A stretch of DNA of 64,000 nt, from positions 124,001 to 188,000 of the forward strand of contig NZ_JACIEJ010000001.1 in the NCBI RefSeq assembly GCF_014196795.1, in the 5' to 3' direction. The notes under the pieces are model-generated. The model had not been told where the DNA came from. It saw only the letters and a list, made by a program, of their open reading frames with translations, and did not search any database. Shown piece after piece: positions 17,394 to 27,619 of this stretch. Position numbers and translations under genes: made by a program. Origin of the DNA: Sagittula marina (GTDB lineage Bacteria > Pseudomonadota > Alphaproteobacteria > Rhodobacterales > Rhodobacteraceae). The first letter of the stretch is position 1. Each line of letters opens with the position of its first letter.

Positions 17394-18608
17394 TCACAAC
17401 CCATTGAGTGTGGTCTGAATTTCCCTGGCCAGCACTTCGGCCCCGAGTTCTGCGCGGAAATGCGCGACGATGTGATCGCGCCCCTCGACGGACAGGCGCA
17501 TCAACGCGTCGGGGTCGTTGACCAGTGACCGAACGGTGCGGGCGAGCTGCCCCGGGTTCTTTGGCTCGACCAGGTAGCCGGTGGACCCGTCGGCAATCAG
17601 CTCTTTGACGCCGCCGGCGTCGGTGCCGATGGTGGGCACGCCCATGGCCATCGCTTCCATATATGCGACGCCCAAAGGTTCGTGCCACGAGGCAAGAACA
17701 AAGAGATGCGCCGCCTCCAGTTTGGCTTTCACCTCGTCGGCAGAGATCGCGCCGAGCAGTTTGACATGATCCTGCAGATGAAGCTTTTTCAGATGGGCTT
17801 CGAGCTGGGTCCGGAAGCCGGTGCCGCCGTCGTCGTCTTCGCCTGCGATTTCGACCCGGACATCGACGCCTTGGTCGATCAGCTGGCGGGTGGCGCCGAG
17901 CAGATCCTGATGGCCTTTGACCACATTCAACCGCGCGCAGGAGAAGATGCGGACAGGCCTCCCGTGTTCCGGTGGAACGTAAGGCGTGCTGCGGGCCAGT
18001 TCGTTGGTGTCGACCCCCATGGGCCGAACCAAAAGGCGGTCGGGCAGTGAAGTGCCGAGAGCCTCGTGCACCTCACCCAACAGCTTCTGCGTGATGATCG
18101 TCGCAAAGCTGGCGCTGCGCCATTTGAATTTCTGACCCGGGCCGTAATCAGACAGCGGCCCATGCAGGGTCAGCGAGTAGGTCGGTCCGCCCATGTGATG
18201 TTGCAGCGCCGCGATGAAAGATGCACGCGCGGCGGAATGGGCATGGATGTGGTCAAGGTTCAGCTTCCTGGCCATGCTGTGCAGCTTGTTTGCGGCAGCA
18301 AGGCTGATGAGAATGTCCTTGCTGAAGGCCGTCGGCTCGCGCAGCAGCCATTTCGGCAGGCCCTTTGGTGTCAACTTTGCCAGCGCGGCAAATGCCAGCA
18401 AGGGGTTCACCCGACCCAGGTAGGTGGTGCGCGCCATGGCCTCTCCGGCCCAGGCGTGAGAGATCAGCTTGGCGGGTGGTTTGCGTGTGGAAAAGACATG
18501 CACCTCGTGCCCCATCGCTTCGAGCGCTTTGATTTCGCGCCAGAAGAAGATGTGGGTTTGTCCCGGAAACTGCGGGACGATGTAACCGATGCGCAGGCCT
18601 TGCGGCAA
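17394..18608 (-). CDS. Glycosyltransferase family 4 (polysaccharide locus, left end)
   Basis: This is a 404-residue GT-B enzyme. The N-terminal domain starts GLRIGYIVPQFPGQTH, and the C-terminal domain carries CARLNVVKGHQDLL and EPLGVAYMEAMAMGVPTIGT with the EX7E retaining motif, followed by TDAGGVKELI. It would transfer a sugar from a nucleotide donor to a lipid-linked acceptor at the inner membrane. I chose the TTG at 18608 because AGGGA lies seven bases upstream; the frame stays open to 18665, which would add 19 less convincing residues. It is divergent from the next GT2 gene. The donor cannot be predicted. Confidence 0.85.
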   Translation of the reverse strand: MPQGLRIGYIVPQFPGQTHIFFWREIKALEAMGHEVHVFSTRKPPAKLISHAWAGEAMARTTYLGRVNPLLAFAALAKLTPKGLPKWLLREPTAFSKDILISLAAANKLHSMARKLNLDHIHAHSAARASFIAALQHHMGGPTYSLTLHGPLSDYGPGQKFKWRSASFATIITQKLLGEVHEALGTSLPDRLLVRPMGVDTNELARSTPYVPPEHGRPVRIFSCARLNVVKGHQDLLGATRQLIDQGVDVRVEIAGEDDDGGTGFRTQLEAHLKKLHLQDHVKLLGAISADEVKAKLEAAHLFVLASWHEPLGVAYMEAMAMGVPTIGTDAGGVKELIADGSTGYLVEPKNPGQLARTVRSLVNDPDALMRLSVEGRDHIVAHFRAELGAEVLAREIQTTLNGL

Positions 18609-18782
18609 AAGTGATTCCCTGAGGTGGTTTGGCAGCCCCGCCGTCCCATGGGCGGATTGCAGCAACTATTCGGGCTGGTATCATCATTTGGCCATAGTTA
18701 ACTGCACATAAAGACGCTGAAGCGCTCGGGTTTTCTCCTGGGTGTGGCGTCGCGGGTACGGGTTTGGGTCGGAGCAAAGGCC

Positions 18783-19619
18783 ATGGGTGGCATGCGGGCT
18801 ACTGTTATATTGCCAGCGAGCAATGAGGCGGCACTGATTGGTGCGTGCCTGCAGGCGCTGTCAGCCTCTGATCCGGTGGCCGGCGGCGTGCAGGTCATCG
18901 TGGTGGCAAATGGCTGTTGGGACGACACGGCAGCGCGGGCGCGGTCATTTGCCGAGCGGTTCGCGGCGCGCGGCTGGACGCTGGACGTACTGGAACTGGC
19001 CGAGGGCGGCAAGCTGGGCGCGCTGAACGCGGGCGACGCCGTGGCCTGCGCGCCGATCCGGGTCTACCTCGACGCAGATGTGATCCTGACGCCGCAGCTT
19101 TTGGCACAGGTGGTCGACGTGCTTGATGTTCCAGCGCCACGCTATGCCAGCGGGGCCGTGCGGATCACCGCTCGGGGTGCGATCAGTCGGGCCTATGCGC
19201 GGATGTGGGCGCGGGTGCCCTTCATGCGCGAGGGGGTGCCCGGCTGCGGTCTGTTCGCGGTGAATGCCGCAGGGCGCGCGCGTTGGGGCGAATTTCCCGA
19301 TATTATCTCTGACGACACCTTTGTGCGCTTGAGCTTTACCCCGGAGGAGCGCATCGGTGTTCCCGCGCCCTATGACTGGCCTATTGCCGAAGGGTTTGGC
19401 AGGCTGGTGCGGGTGCGACGCAGACAGGATGCCGGTGTCGAACAGATTACAAAAGACTACCCGCATTTGTTGAAAAACGACGACAAAAAGGTCTTGTCCA
19501 AACGGGAGAAGGTCAAGCTGGCTCTGCGGGATCCGCTGGGCTTTGCGGTGTATTCGGGGGTGGCCATGATGGTCAGGTTGACGAAACGAGACGGGCAAGG
19601 GTGGAGCCGCGGGCGATGA
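18783..19619 (+). CDS. Glycosyltransferase family 2
   Basis: This is a 278-residue GT-A enzyme. It begins MGGMRATVILPASNEAAL, has the nucleotide-sugar motif YLDADVIL in place of the usual DxD, and ends with a C-terminal segment near SGVAMMVRL that may be membrane-associated. GGAGCAAAGG precedes the ATG at 18783; an upstream in-frame codon would add 13 residues. The stop overlaps the start of the wzx-like gene as ATGA, so both are translated together. The acidic D-A-D site suggests a normal inverting enzyme. Confidence 0.82.
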   Translation: MGGMRATVILPASNEAALIGACLQALSASDPVAGGVQVIVVANGCWDDTAARARSFAERFAARGWTLDVLELAEGGKLGALNAGDAVACAPIRVYLDADVILTPQLLAQVVDVLDVPAPRYASGAVRITARGAISRAYARMWARVPFMREGVPGCGLFAVNAAGRARWGEFPDIISDDTFVRLSFTPEERIGVPAPYDWPIAEGFGRLVRVRRRQDAGVEQITKDYPHLLKNDDKKVLSKREKVKLALRDPLGFAVYSGVAMMVRLTKRDGQGWSRGR

Positions 19620-20977
19620 GCATGGCGGGCCGCTTTGCCATGTTGCGCGGAGACGGGCTTGGCGCGCGGGTTATGCGCTCGTCGTTGCTGACGGTGGGCG
19701 GCTTCGGCTTTTCCCAGGTTGTGCGTCTGGCGTCGAACCTTATCCTGACGCGGCTGCTTTTCCCCGAGGCCTTTGGCCTGATGTCGCTGGTCATGGTTTT
19801 CCTGATGGCGCTGCATCAGTTTTCCGATGTGGGGGCGATCCCCGCAATTCTGCAAAGCAAGCGCGGCGACGACCGGGATTTTCTCGACACGGCCTGGACG
19901 ATGCAGGTTCTGCGCGGGGGTGGTTTGTGGCTGGTGGCCTGTGCGCTGGCATGGCCCATGTCGCGGATCTACGACGCACCAGAGCTGGCGCTGATGCTGC
20001 CGGTGGCGGCGCTGACCTCTGTGATCGACGGGTTCCGGCCCACGGCTATGGTGACGGCGAACCGGCACCTGATGCTGGGACGGGTCACGCTGTTGGACAT
20101 GTTCGTGCAGTTGTCCGGCGTCATTGCTGCTGTGGTGCTGGCGTGGTGGTGGGGGTCCGTCTGGGCGCTGGTGGTGTCGGCGCTGGTGGGTTCATTGGTT
20201 CAGGTCTGGCTGAACACCCAATTTCTGCCCGGCCCGCGCAACCGCTTCGTCTGGGAGGAGGAGGCCCGCAAAGAGCTGTTCTCCTTTGGGAAATGGGTGC
20301 TCCTCGCCACCATCGCGGGGTTCTTTTACAATCAGGCGGACAAGATCCTGATGGGCAAGGCGCTGCCGCTGGATGTGTTCGGGGTCTATAACATCGGCTT
20401 CTTCTGGGCATCGTTCCCACTGATGCTGGGTTACATGGTGACGCAGAAGATCCTGATACCGATCTACCGGGACACGCCCCCGAAAGAGAGCGCCGAGAAC
20501 TTTGCCCGTCTGCGCAAGATGCGCGTGGCGGTGACGGCGCTGTTGCTGGGCTGTGTCGGAGTGTTTGCGCTGGGCGCGGTCTGGCTGGTGCAACTGCTGT
20601 ACGATTCACGCTACGAACAGGCGGGGGCCGTGGCTGTGGTGGTGGCCTGCGCACAAATGCCGGTTTTGATCGTGATGACGTATGATCAGGCGGCGCTTGC
20701 GGCGGGCGATTCAAAGCGGTTTTTCGTGCTTGCCCTGTCGCGGGCGGTGCTGGTCTGGATCGGGTTGCTCATCGGGTTGGAGTTTGCGGGTCTGCTGGGG
20801 GCGCTGATCGGGCAGGGGCTGTCTTATTTCGCGGCCTATCCTGTGGTGGTCTGGCTGGCGCGGCGCATGGGCGCGTGGGACGGACTGCATGATCTGGGGT
20901 TCGGGCTGCTGGCTTTGGCTTTGGCGTCGCTCGCGCTATGGGTGAACTGGGGCGCTGTGAGCGGCCTTGCCGGGTGA
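19616..20977 (+). CDS. Oligosaccharide flippase (Wzx-like, MATE/PST family)
   Basis: This 453-residue protein has about twelve to fourteen membrane helices, and the segments LASNLILTRLLFPEAFGL and YNQADKILMGKAL match the polysaccharide transporter (PST) Wzx group. It would flip an undecaprenyl-linked repeat unit to the periplasm. I chose the ATG at 19616 because it forms the ATGA overlap with the upstream GT2 stop. The next gene is the PKS, after a 210-base gap with its own likely promoter. A Wzy-like and a Wzz-like gene elsewhere in the window support a Wzx/Wzy pathway. Confidence 0.87.
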   Translation: MSMAGRFAMLRGDGLGARVMRSSLLTVGGFGFSQVVRLASNLILTRLLFPEAFGLMSLVMVFLMALHQFSDVGAIPAILQSKRGDDRDFLDTAWTMQVLRGGGLWLVACALAWPMSRIYDAPELALMLPVAALTSVIDGFRPTAMVTANRHLMLGRVTLLDMFVQLSGVIAAVVLAWWWGSVWALVVSALVGSLVQVWLNTQFLPGPRNRFVWEEEARKELFSFGKWVLLATIAGFFYNQADKILMGKALPLDVFGVYNIGFFWASFPLMLGYMVTQKILIPIYRDTPPKESAENFARLRKMRVAVTALLLGCVGVFALGAVWLVQLLYDSRYEQAGAVAVVVACAQMPVLIVMTYDQAALAAGDSKRFFVLALSRAVLVWIGLLIGLEFAGLLGALIGQGLSYFAAYPVVVWLARRMGAWDGLHDLGFGLLALALASLALWVNWGAVSGLAG

Positions 20978-21099
20978 ACACTGGCCAAAAGACGTAAGGC
21001 CGCGCAGAGGGTCATGTGTTGTTCATTATTTTGTTCTGCAGCGGCTTTGAAATGACGAATTGTTGTATGAAAGTAGACAATGAAGCCTGAATTGAGGCC

Positions 21100-21114
21100 T
21101 TTACCTTAGGTAAA
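21100..21114. promoter_or_regulatory. Perfect palindrome upstream of the PKS gene (candidate operator)
   Basis: TTTACCTTAGGTAAA is a palindrome with seven-base arms around one central base, lying about 75-90 bases before the PKS start in an unusually AT-rich 210-base gap (20978-21187). It looks like a dimeric regulator site. No matching site was seen at the other polysaccharide promoters, and the regulator is unknown. Confidence 0.4.
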
Positions 21115-21187
21115 TCCTAAAAAGCGCCCCATTTTTCGCACATTGTCAAAGCATGATGTAAGCATGTTTGTTTAAGGTGGATTGGGC

Positions 21188-24100
21188 ATGACGCACCTTT
21201 GGGGCGAAAACGACATTGCGATTGTTGGCATGGCTGCGCATCTTCCGGGGGCGGCAGACATTCACGCCTACTGGCAGAATTTGCGCGACGGGGTCTCTTC
21301 GATCCGGCGTCTGTCAGAGGAAGAGCTGCGCGCCGCTGGCGAAGATCCCGGCCTGATGCGGCACCGCGATTACGTGCCGTTTGCCGCACCGCTCGAAGGG
21401 TTTGCCCAATTCGATGCGGAGTTTTACGGCCTGTCGCCCAAGGATGCGGCGATCATGGACCCGCAGCACCGTCAATTTCTGGAATGCGCGTGGGAAGCGA
21501 TGGAGACCGCCGGTCATGTGCCCGAGGGGTTCGACGGCCAGATCGGTGTCTTCGCGGGCTGCGGCATGGGATCCTATTTCTATTTCAACGTCTGTTCGAA
21601 TCCGGACCTCGTGGACAATACGGGGATGTTCCTGCTGCGCCACACGGGCAACGACAAGGATTTCATGACCACGCGCCTGTCGCACATCATGGATCTGAAG
21701 GGGCCGTCGATCAACTTGCAGACGGCGTGTTCGACCTCCTTGGTGGCGGTGCATTACGGCGTGCAGGCGCTGCTGAATGGCGAATGCGACATGGTGCTGG
21801 CGGGCGGCGTGACGATAGAGCTGCCGCAGGGACGCGGTTATCTGTACAAGGAAAACGAAATCCTGTCGCCAGACGGGGCCTGCCACGCCTTTGATCACCG
21901 GGCCAAAGGGACGGTGTTCGGCTCTGGCGCAGGCTGCGTTGTCCTGCGGCGCATGGCGGATGCGGTGGCCGATGGCGACCATATCTGGGGCGTCATCAAG
22001 GGCACGGCCGTCAACAACGACGGCGCGGCCAAAGCCGGTTACCTCGCGCCGTCGGTCGAAGGGCAGGCTGCTGCGGTGGCCGAGGCGCAGGCGATTGCGG
22101 GCGTCACATCGGACACGGTGGATTACGTCGAGTGTCACGGCACAGGCACCTATCTGGGCGACCCGATCGAGGTCGCGGCGCTGACGGAGGCGTTCCGCGA
22201 GACCTCTGGCGCGGTGGGGCATTGCCGGATCGGATCGGTGAAGACCAACATCGGCCACCTGGATACAGCGGCGGGTGTTGCGTCGCTGATCAAGGCGTCC
22301 TTGGCACTGCATCACGCGCAGATACCGCCATCGCTGGGCTATGAGGCACCGAACCCGGCGATCGGCTTCGAGGGTTCGCCGTTTATGGTAAATGACCGGT
22401 TGACCGATTGGACGCGCGGCGATCATCCGCGGCGTGCCGGGGTGAATGCACTCGGTGTTGGCGGCACGAATGCACACGTGGTGCTGGAAGAGGCGCCGGA
22501 ACGCGCGGCAGGCGACGCGAGCGACTGGCCGTTCCAGATCCTGACGGTTTCGGGTCGGTCAAAGGCGGCGCTGGAGGCGAATGCGGCACGATTGGCGGCG
22601 CATCTGCGCGCACATCCCGAACAGGATCTGGCAGATGTGGCCTGGACGCTGAAAGACGGTCGACGGGCATTCGAGCGGCGCATGGTTGTGGTGGCAGACA
22701 GCCATTCAGAGGCGGCGGATTTGCTGGAGGGCAAAAACCCGCGTCGCCTTCATCTGCACAGCGCATTGGAGCGGCCCGAGGTGGTGTTCATGTTTCCCGG
22801 CGGTGGCGCGCAATACGCGGGCATGGCGCGGGATTTGTATGAGACGGAGCCGGTCTTTGCCGAATGGATGGATCGCGGCCTGACGCATCTGGAAGCGCTG
22901 ATGGACGCGTCACAGATGAGTATTTCAGAAGCAGAGAAACACAAGGTTCGCGCGCTTTGGTTGCCGGAGGATGATGTGGCGGCGGCGGACGCGGCGCTTT
23001 TGCGACCCTCGTTGCAGCTGCCGTTGATCATGATCACCGAATATGCGTTGGCGCAGATGTGGATGGGGTGGGGCGTGATGCCTGCAGCCCTGACCGGACA
23101 TTCCATGGGAGAGAACACGGCGGCCTGTCTGGCGGGCGTGATGTCGTTCGAGGATTGCATCGGTCTGGTGCATTTGCGCGGGCGGCTGTTCGACACCGTG
23201 CCGGAGGGCGGGATGCTGTCAGTGAGCCTGAGCGCCGCCGATTTGCGGCCGCTGCTGGGCGCCGATCTGGACCTTGCGGCGGAGAATGGGGTGGAACTGT
23301 CAGTGGCCTCCGGCCCGCAGGCGGCGCTGGATCAGCTGGAGGCGGTTTTGGCCGCGCGCGGTGTGGATTGCCAGCGCATCGGCATCAACATTGCCGCGCA
23401 TAGCCGGATGCTGGAGCCGATCCTGGCTGAGTTTGAGAGCTATCTGCGCAGCATTGCACTGCACCCGCCGCAGATCCCGCTGACGTCGAACCGCACGGGA
23501 CGGATGATGACGGATGCGCAGGCGATGGACCCGGCCTATTGGGTTGGGCATCTGCGCGGGTCGGTTCTGTTTGCCGATTGCCTGAGCGCGGTGGCTGGGG
23601 ATGACCGCGTGCTGCTGGAAGTGGGGCCGGGCAAGGCGCTGTCTTCGCTGGCGCGGGCGCATCCGGAGGTGGGCGCGCAGGCGGTGCTGTCGTCTCTGCG
23701 GCATCGGGACGAAGAGATCGCCGACGACAAACATATGTTCGAGGTGCTGGGACGTCTGGCGGCGCTTGGCGTGTCTATCGACTGGGCGCAGATCTGGGGG
23801 GACGCGCGGCGCAATCGCGTCGTGTTGCCGACCTATGCCTTTCAACGGCAAGAGTATTTCATCGCGCCCGGGGAGGCTGTGAGCCAGCGACCGACCTTCC
23901 TGACGCGCACCGACGATGTGTCCGGTTGGGGCTGGAAGCCTGTCTGGCGGCCCCGCGCGGCGGAGGTCGAAGTCGATGTGGCGCATGGTCTGGGCGATGC
24001 CGCGCCGCAGGTCTGGCTGATGTTCGAGGACGAGGGCGGTGTGGCCGCGCGGCTGTCGACCCGTCTGCGCGCGGCGGGGCATCAGGTGGTCGCGGTGCGG

Positions 24101-27100
24101 CCCGGCGATGCTTTTGCCCGGGTGGGCGAGGACTATGTCCTGGCACCGGAGCGCGGCCGCGAAGGGTTCGATCTGTTGCTGGCGGACCTCGGTGCGCGGG
24201 GGCTTTTGCCGACGCGGATCGGTCATTTCTGGTTGCTGACCGAAGGCGAAGGGCACCGGCCCGGATCGTCGTTCTTCCATCGCGTTCAGGAGCAGGGATT
24301 TTACAGCCTTCTGTTCCTTGCACAGGCGTTGGAAGGCGAAGGCGTTGCGCGTCCCTTGCATATCGACGTTGTGACCAATGGCGCGGTGAGGCTGCGTGAC
24401 GAGGGCCTGCCCTATCCCGAAAAGGCCACCGTAGCTGGTCCGGCGCGGGTGATCCCGCGCGAGATGCCGGGTGTGACGGTGAACTGTCTGGACGTGGTGT
24501 TGCCGGTGTCGGGCGATGCACCGTTCTGGGCGCGCGGTCGAACGATGGCCGAGGCCGAGGCGGCGCGCGAGGCACTTGACCTGCGACTTCTGGAAGAACT
24601 GCTGGCAGAGCCGCGCGATGGGCAGGCGGCGTTGCGCGGGGATCGGCGATTTGATCGCGTGATGAAACCAATGCCACTTGAAGACGCCGCGCCGGTGCAG
24701 GCCGATGTGGTTCTGCTGACAGGCGGATTTGGCGGCATCGGACTGACCCTCGCACAGGACTTGGCATCGCGGGGGACAAAGCTGGCGCTGCTGGCACGGC
24801 AGGCTCTGCCGGAGCGTGCGGAATGGCCGGATTATCTGAAACGTCATGCACCGCAGGACCGCGTGGCGCAGCGCATACGTGCAGTGCAATCGCTGGAGGA
24901 CGCGGGCGCAGAGGTTATGGTTGTGGCCGCTGACGTCTGCAATGCGGGTCAGATGCGCACGGCCCGCGATGCGGTGACGGCGCGGTTCGGCCCGATCAGC
25001 GGTGTGATCCACGGCGCAGGTGTGATCGACGATGCTCCGCTGCTGGCAAAATCCCCGGCCTCGGTCGAGAGTGTGTTCACGCCGAAGATCCACGGCACCG
25101 ATGTGCTGGGGGAGGTCTTTCCCGACGGCACGCTCGACTGGATGGTGTTGTTCGCCTCGTCCTCTACCGTGACCGCCCCGGCGGGGCAGGTGGATTACGT
25201 CGCCGCAAACGAATATCTCAACGCTTATGCGCAGGCCCGGTCTGGCAAGACGCGGGTTGTGGCGCTGAACTGGGGCATCTGGAACGAAGTCGGCATGGCG
25301 GCAGAGGCCGTGGCCGCACGCACCGGCGATCTGCCCGACGCGCCGGAAGAGCCGGTGGCCCTGCCGCTGCTCGACGTGGCGCGCTTTGACGCACAGGGAA
25401 ATCGCGTGTTTGCCGCCTCTTACAGCGCGGACGACTGGTGGATCGACGAACACCGGACTCGCGCGGGCGATGCGCTGTTGCCCGGCACCGGCTATCTGAC
25501 ATTGGCGGCACATGCCTTGCGGGCGCATCACGAGGATGGGCCGTTCGAGCTGCGCGACCTGAGTTTTCTGCGGCCCCTCAAGGTCGCCGATCAGGGCGCG
25601 CGACAGGTGGAGGTGACGCTGACGCGCACCGACAGCGGCTATGGGTTTGAAGTCGCAGCGGATGTGTCGCTGAACGGGCGGCATGGCTTTGCCGCCACGG
25701 CCGAGGGCGCGCTGTCGCTGCTGCCCATGGGCACGCCGGAGCCGGTGGATCTGGACGCGCTGCGTGCGCGGTGTGGTGCCGCAAGGGAGGCCGCAGGCGC
25801 GCCGCTCGTCAGTGCGCAGGAGGTGCATCTGAACTTTGGCCCGCGCTGGAAGGTGCTGCGCCGCGCTGCGCTGGGCCAGGGCGAAGGCGTCGCAGAGCTG
25901 GAACTGGGACCAGAGGCGGCAGACGACGGCTGTTTGCTGCATCCGGCGCTGATGGACATCGCGACCGGCTGGGCGATGGAGCTGATCGAGGGCTATCAGG
26001 CGACGCATCTGTGGGTGCCGGTGCGCTACGCCTCGGTCAAGGTGTATGAGGCGCTGCCTGCGCGCGTGGTCTCCTGGGTGCGCAATGCCGCTGAGAACCG
26101 TGCCGACCGCGAAACCGCGGTGTTCGACGTGACGCTGTGTGATCTGGATGGGCGCGTTTGTGTCGAGGTGAAGGGTTTCACCATCCGCAAGCTGGCCTCG
26201 CTCGACGTGCTGCGCGATGCGCCGCGACTGACCCCGGCGGAGGTGCGCTTTGACGAGCCAAGCACAGCGCAGGCCCTGTCCCCGGCGGAGGAGCGGCTGG
26301 CGCACAATCTGTCGCAGGGCATCCTGCCCGCCGAGGGGGTCACGGCGTTTCACCGTGTTCTGGCCAGTGGCGAGCGGCAGGTGGTGGTGTCCTCGATGGA
26401 TTTGCCGGCGCTGGTCGCTCAGGCCGGCGCGGTGGAGGCAACGGCCACGCAGAATTTTGAGCGGCCCCAATTGGAAAGCGATTTCGTCGCACCTGAGGGC
26501 GAGATCGAAGAGCGGCTGGCAGGCTTCTGGCAGGAGCTGTTGGGCGTGTCGAACGTGGGCGTCGAGGACAGCTTTTTCGACCTTGGCGGGCATTCGCTGA
26601 TCGCGGTGCGCCTGTTTGCCATGATCAAGAAAGCCTTCCGCGTGGATTTCCCGATCTCGGTTCTGTTCGAGGCACCCACCATTCGCGCCTGTGCCGCGCT
26701 GATCGAAGCAGAGATCGGGCCGGTGGACGGCGCGGCCCGGGCCGAAGCGCCACAACGGCGGTTCCGGCATCTGGTGGCGATGCACGAGGGCGACGGTGGA
26801 CCACGGCAGCCGTTCTTCCTGATCGCGGGGATGTTCGGCAACGTGTTGAATTTGCGCCACCTTGCGCATCTTCTGGGGGCGGATCGCCCGTTTTATGGCG
26901 TTCAGGCGCGCGGCCTGTATGGCGGCGAAACCCCGCATGACAGCATCGAGGACGCCGCCCGCGATTACATTGCGGAAATGCGGCAGGTGCAGCCACATGG
27001 GCCGTACATGCTGGGCGGGTTCTCTGGCGGGGGCATAACTGCCTACGAGATCGCGCACCAGTTGGAGGCTGCGGGCGAGCAGGTCTCGCTGGTGGTCATG

Positions 27101-27616
27101 CTGGACACGCCCTTGCCGCAGCGCCGCCCGCTGGAACTGGTGGATCGGGTGATCATCCAAGCGCATAAGGCGCGGGAAAAGGGCCTTCTTTATCCCTTTG
27201 TCTGGGCCAGAAACCGCATCGCCTGGGAGATCGCCAAGCGTCGCGCGCCGGGCGAAACCGAGGCGGCGCATGGCTTCCATAATGCAGAGATCGAAGCAGC
27301 GTTCTATCGCGCGATCAACGCCTACACGGTTGCGCCATGGGACGGTCGTCTGGTGCTGTTCCGGCCGCCGCTGTCCGGCCAATGGACAGTGTCGGGCGGC
27401 AAATTGGTGAATTCGGAGCGCACTTACGTGTTGGAGGACAACGACTGGCGCTCCGTCGCGCCGCAGGTGGAGGTCCACGAGGTGCCGGGGGATCACGATT
27501 CCATGGTGTTGGAGCCAAACGTGCGCGTGCTGGCCGGCCTGATGCGCGACGTGATCGAGGATGCCGAGAGACCAATGGGCGACGTCGTGCCCTTTCCCAG
27601 TCACGCGGCGGAGTAG
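21188..27616 (+). CDS. Type I polyketide synthase, KS-AT-KR-DH-ACP-TE
   Basis: This is a 2142-residue single-module PKS. The KS has the triad Cys181 (TACSTS), His317 (ECHGTGT) and His357 (TNIGHL). The AT has Ser639 in GHSMGE, and the specificity position reads IAAHS (His738), which suggests malonyl-CoA. The KR has TGGFGGIG near residue 1180 and catalytic Tyr1337. A DH with His1422 (HRTRAGDALLPG) and Asp1590 (HPALMD) lies after the KR, not before it. The ACP serine is Ser1803 (LGGHSL) and the TE has Ser1946 (GFSGG) and His2103. There is no ER or condensation domain. The ATG at 21188 follows AAGGTGG. A GT2 gene starts three bases after the stop. It would extend a starter once and form an alkene. 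Confidence 0.93.
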   Translation: MTHLWGENDIAIVGMAAHLPGAADIHAYWQNLRDGVSSIRRLSEEELRAAGEDPGLMRHRDYVPFAAPLEGFAQFDAEFYGLSPKDAAIMDPQHRQFLECAWEAMETAGHVPEGFDGQIGVFAGCGMGSYFYFNVCSNPDLVDNTGMFLLRHTGNDKDFMTTRLSHIMDLKGPSINLQTACSTSLVAVHYGVQALLNGECDMVLAGGVTIELPQGRGYLYKENEILSPDGACHAFDHRAKGTVFGSGAGCVVLRRMADAVADGDHIWGVIKGTAVNNDGAAKAGYLAPSVEGQAAAVAEAQAIAGVTSDTVDYVECHGTGTYLGDPIEVAALTEAFRETSGAVGHCRIGSVKTNIGHLDTAAGVASLIKASLALHHAQIPPSLGYEAPNPAIGFEGSPFMVNDRLTDWTRGDHPRRAGVNALGVGGTNAHVVLEEAPERAAGDASDWPFQILTVSGRSKAALEANAARLAAHLRAHPEQDLADVAWTLKDGRRAFERRMVVVADSHSEAADLLEGKNPRRLHLHSALERPEVVFMFPGGGAQYAGMARDLYETEPVFAEWMDRGLTHLEALMDASQMSISEAEKHKVRALWLPEDDVAAADAALLRPSLQLPLIMITEYALAQMWMGWGVMPAALTGHSMGENTAACLAGVMSFEDCIGLVHLRGRLFDTVPEGGMLSVSLSAADLRPLLGADLDLAAENGVELSVASGPQAALDQLEAVLAARGVDCQRIGINIAAHSRMLEPILAEFESYLRSIALHPPQIPLTSNRTGRMMTDAQAMDPAYWVGHLRGSVLFADCLSAVAGDDRVLLEVGPGKALSSLARAHPEVGAQAVLSSLRHRDEEIADDKHMFEVLGRLAALGVSIDWAQIWGDARRNRVVLPTYAFQRQEYFIAPGEAVSQRPTFLTRTDDVSGWGWKPVWRPRAAEVEVDVAHGLGDAAPQVWLMFEDEGGVAARLSTRLRAAGHQVVAVRPGDAFARVGEDYVLAPERGREGFDLLLADLGARGLLPTRIGHFWLLTEGEGHRPGSSFFHRVQEQGFYSLLFLAQALEGEGVARPLHIDVVTNGAVRLRDEGLPYPEKATVAGPARVIPREMPGVTVNCLDVVLPVSGDAPFWARGRTMAEAEAAREALDLRLLEELLAEPRDGQAALRGDRRFDRVMKPMPLEDAAPVQADVVLLTGGFGGIGLTLAQDLASRGTKLALLARQALPERAEWPDYLKRHAPQDRVAQRIRAVQSLEDAGAEVMVVAADVCNAGQMRTARDAVTARFGPISGVIHGAGVIDDAPLLAKSPASVESVFTPKIHGTDVLGEVFPDGTLDWMVLFASSSTVTAPAGQVDYVAANEYLNAYAQARSGKTRVVALNWGIWNEVGMAAEAVAARTGDLPDAPEEPVALPLLDVARFDAQGNRVFAASYSADDWWIDEHRTRAGDALLPGTGYLTLAAHALRAHHEDGPFELRDLSFLRPLKVADQGARQVEVTLTRTDSGYGFEVAADVSLNGRHGFAATAEGALSLLPMGTPEPVDLDALRARCGAAREAAGAPLVSAQEVHLNFGPRWKVLRRAALGQGEGVAELELGPEAADDGCLLHPALMDIATGWAMELIEGYQATHLWVPVRYASVKVYEALPARVVSWVRNAAENRADRETAVFDVTLCDLDGRVCVEVKGFTIRKLASLDVLRDAPRLTPAEVRFDEPSTAQALSPAEERLAHNLSQGILPAEGVTAFHRVLASGERQVVVSSMDLPALVAQAGAVEATATQNFERPQLESDFVAPEGEIEERLAGFWQELLGVSNVGVEDSFFDLGGHSLIAVRLFAMIKKAFRVDFPISVLFEAPTIRACAALIEAEIGPVDGAARAEAPQRRFRHLVAMHEGDGGPRQPFFLIAGMFGNVLNLRHLAHLLGADRPFYGVQARGLYGGETPHDSIEDAARDYIAEMRQVQPHGPYMLGGFSGGGITAYEIAHQLEAAGEQVSLVVMLDTPLPQRRPLELVDRVIIQAHKAREKGLLYPFVWARNRIAWEIAKRRAPGETEAAHGFHNAEIEAAFYRAINAYTVAPWDGRLVLFRPPLSGQWTVSGGKLVNSERTYVLEDNDWRSVAPQVEVHEVPGDHDSMVLEPNVRVLAGLMRDVIEDAERPMGDVVPFPSHAAE

Positions 27617-27619
27617 ATC

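Noticed and set aside
23300-27604. A 1434-codon open frame on the minus strand opposite the PKS gene
   Set aside because: It has no recognisable domain, is rich in His/Arg/Gln as expected for an antisense frame in GC-rich DNA, and lies entirely over a clearly coding PKS.
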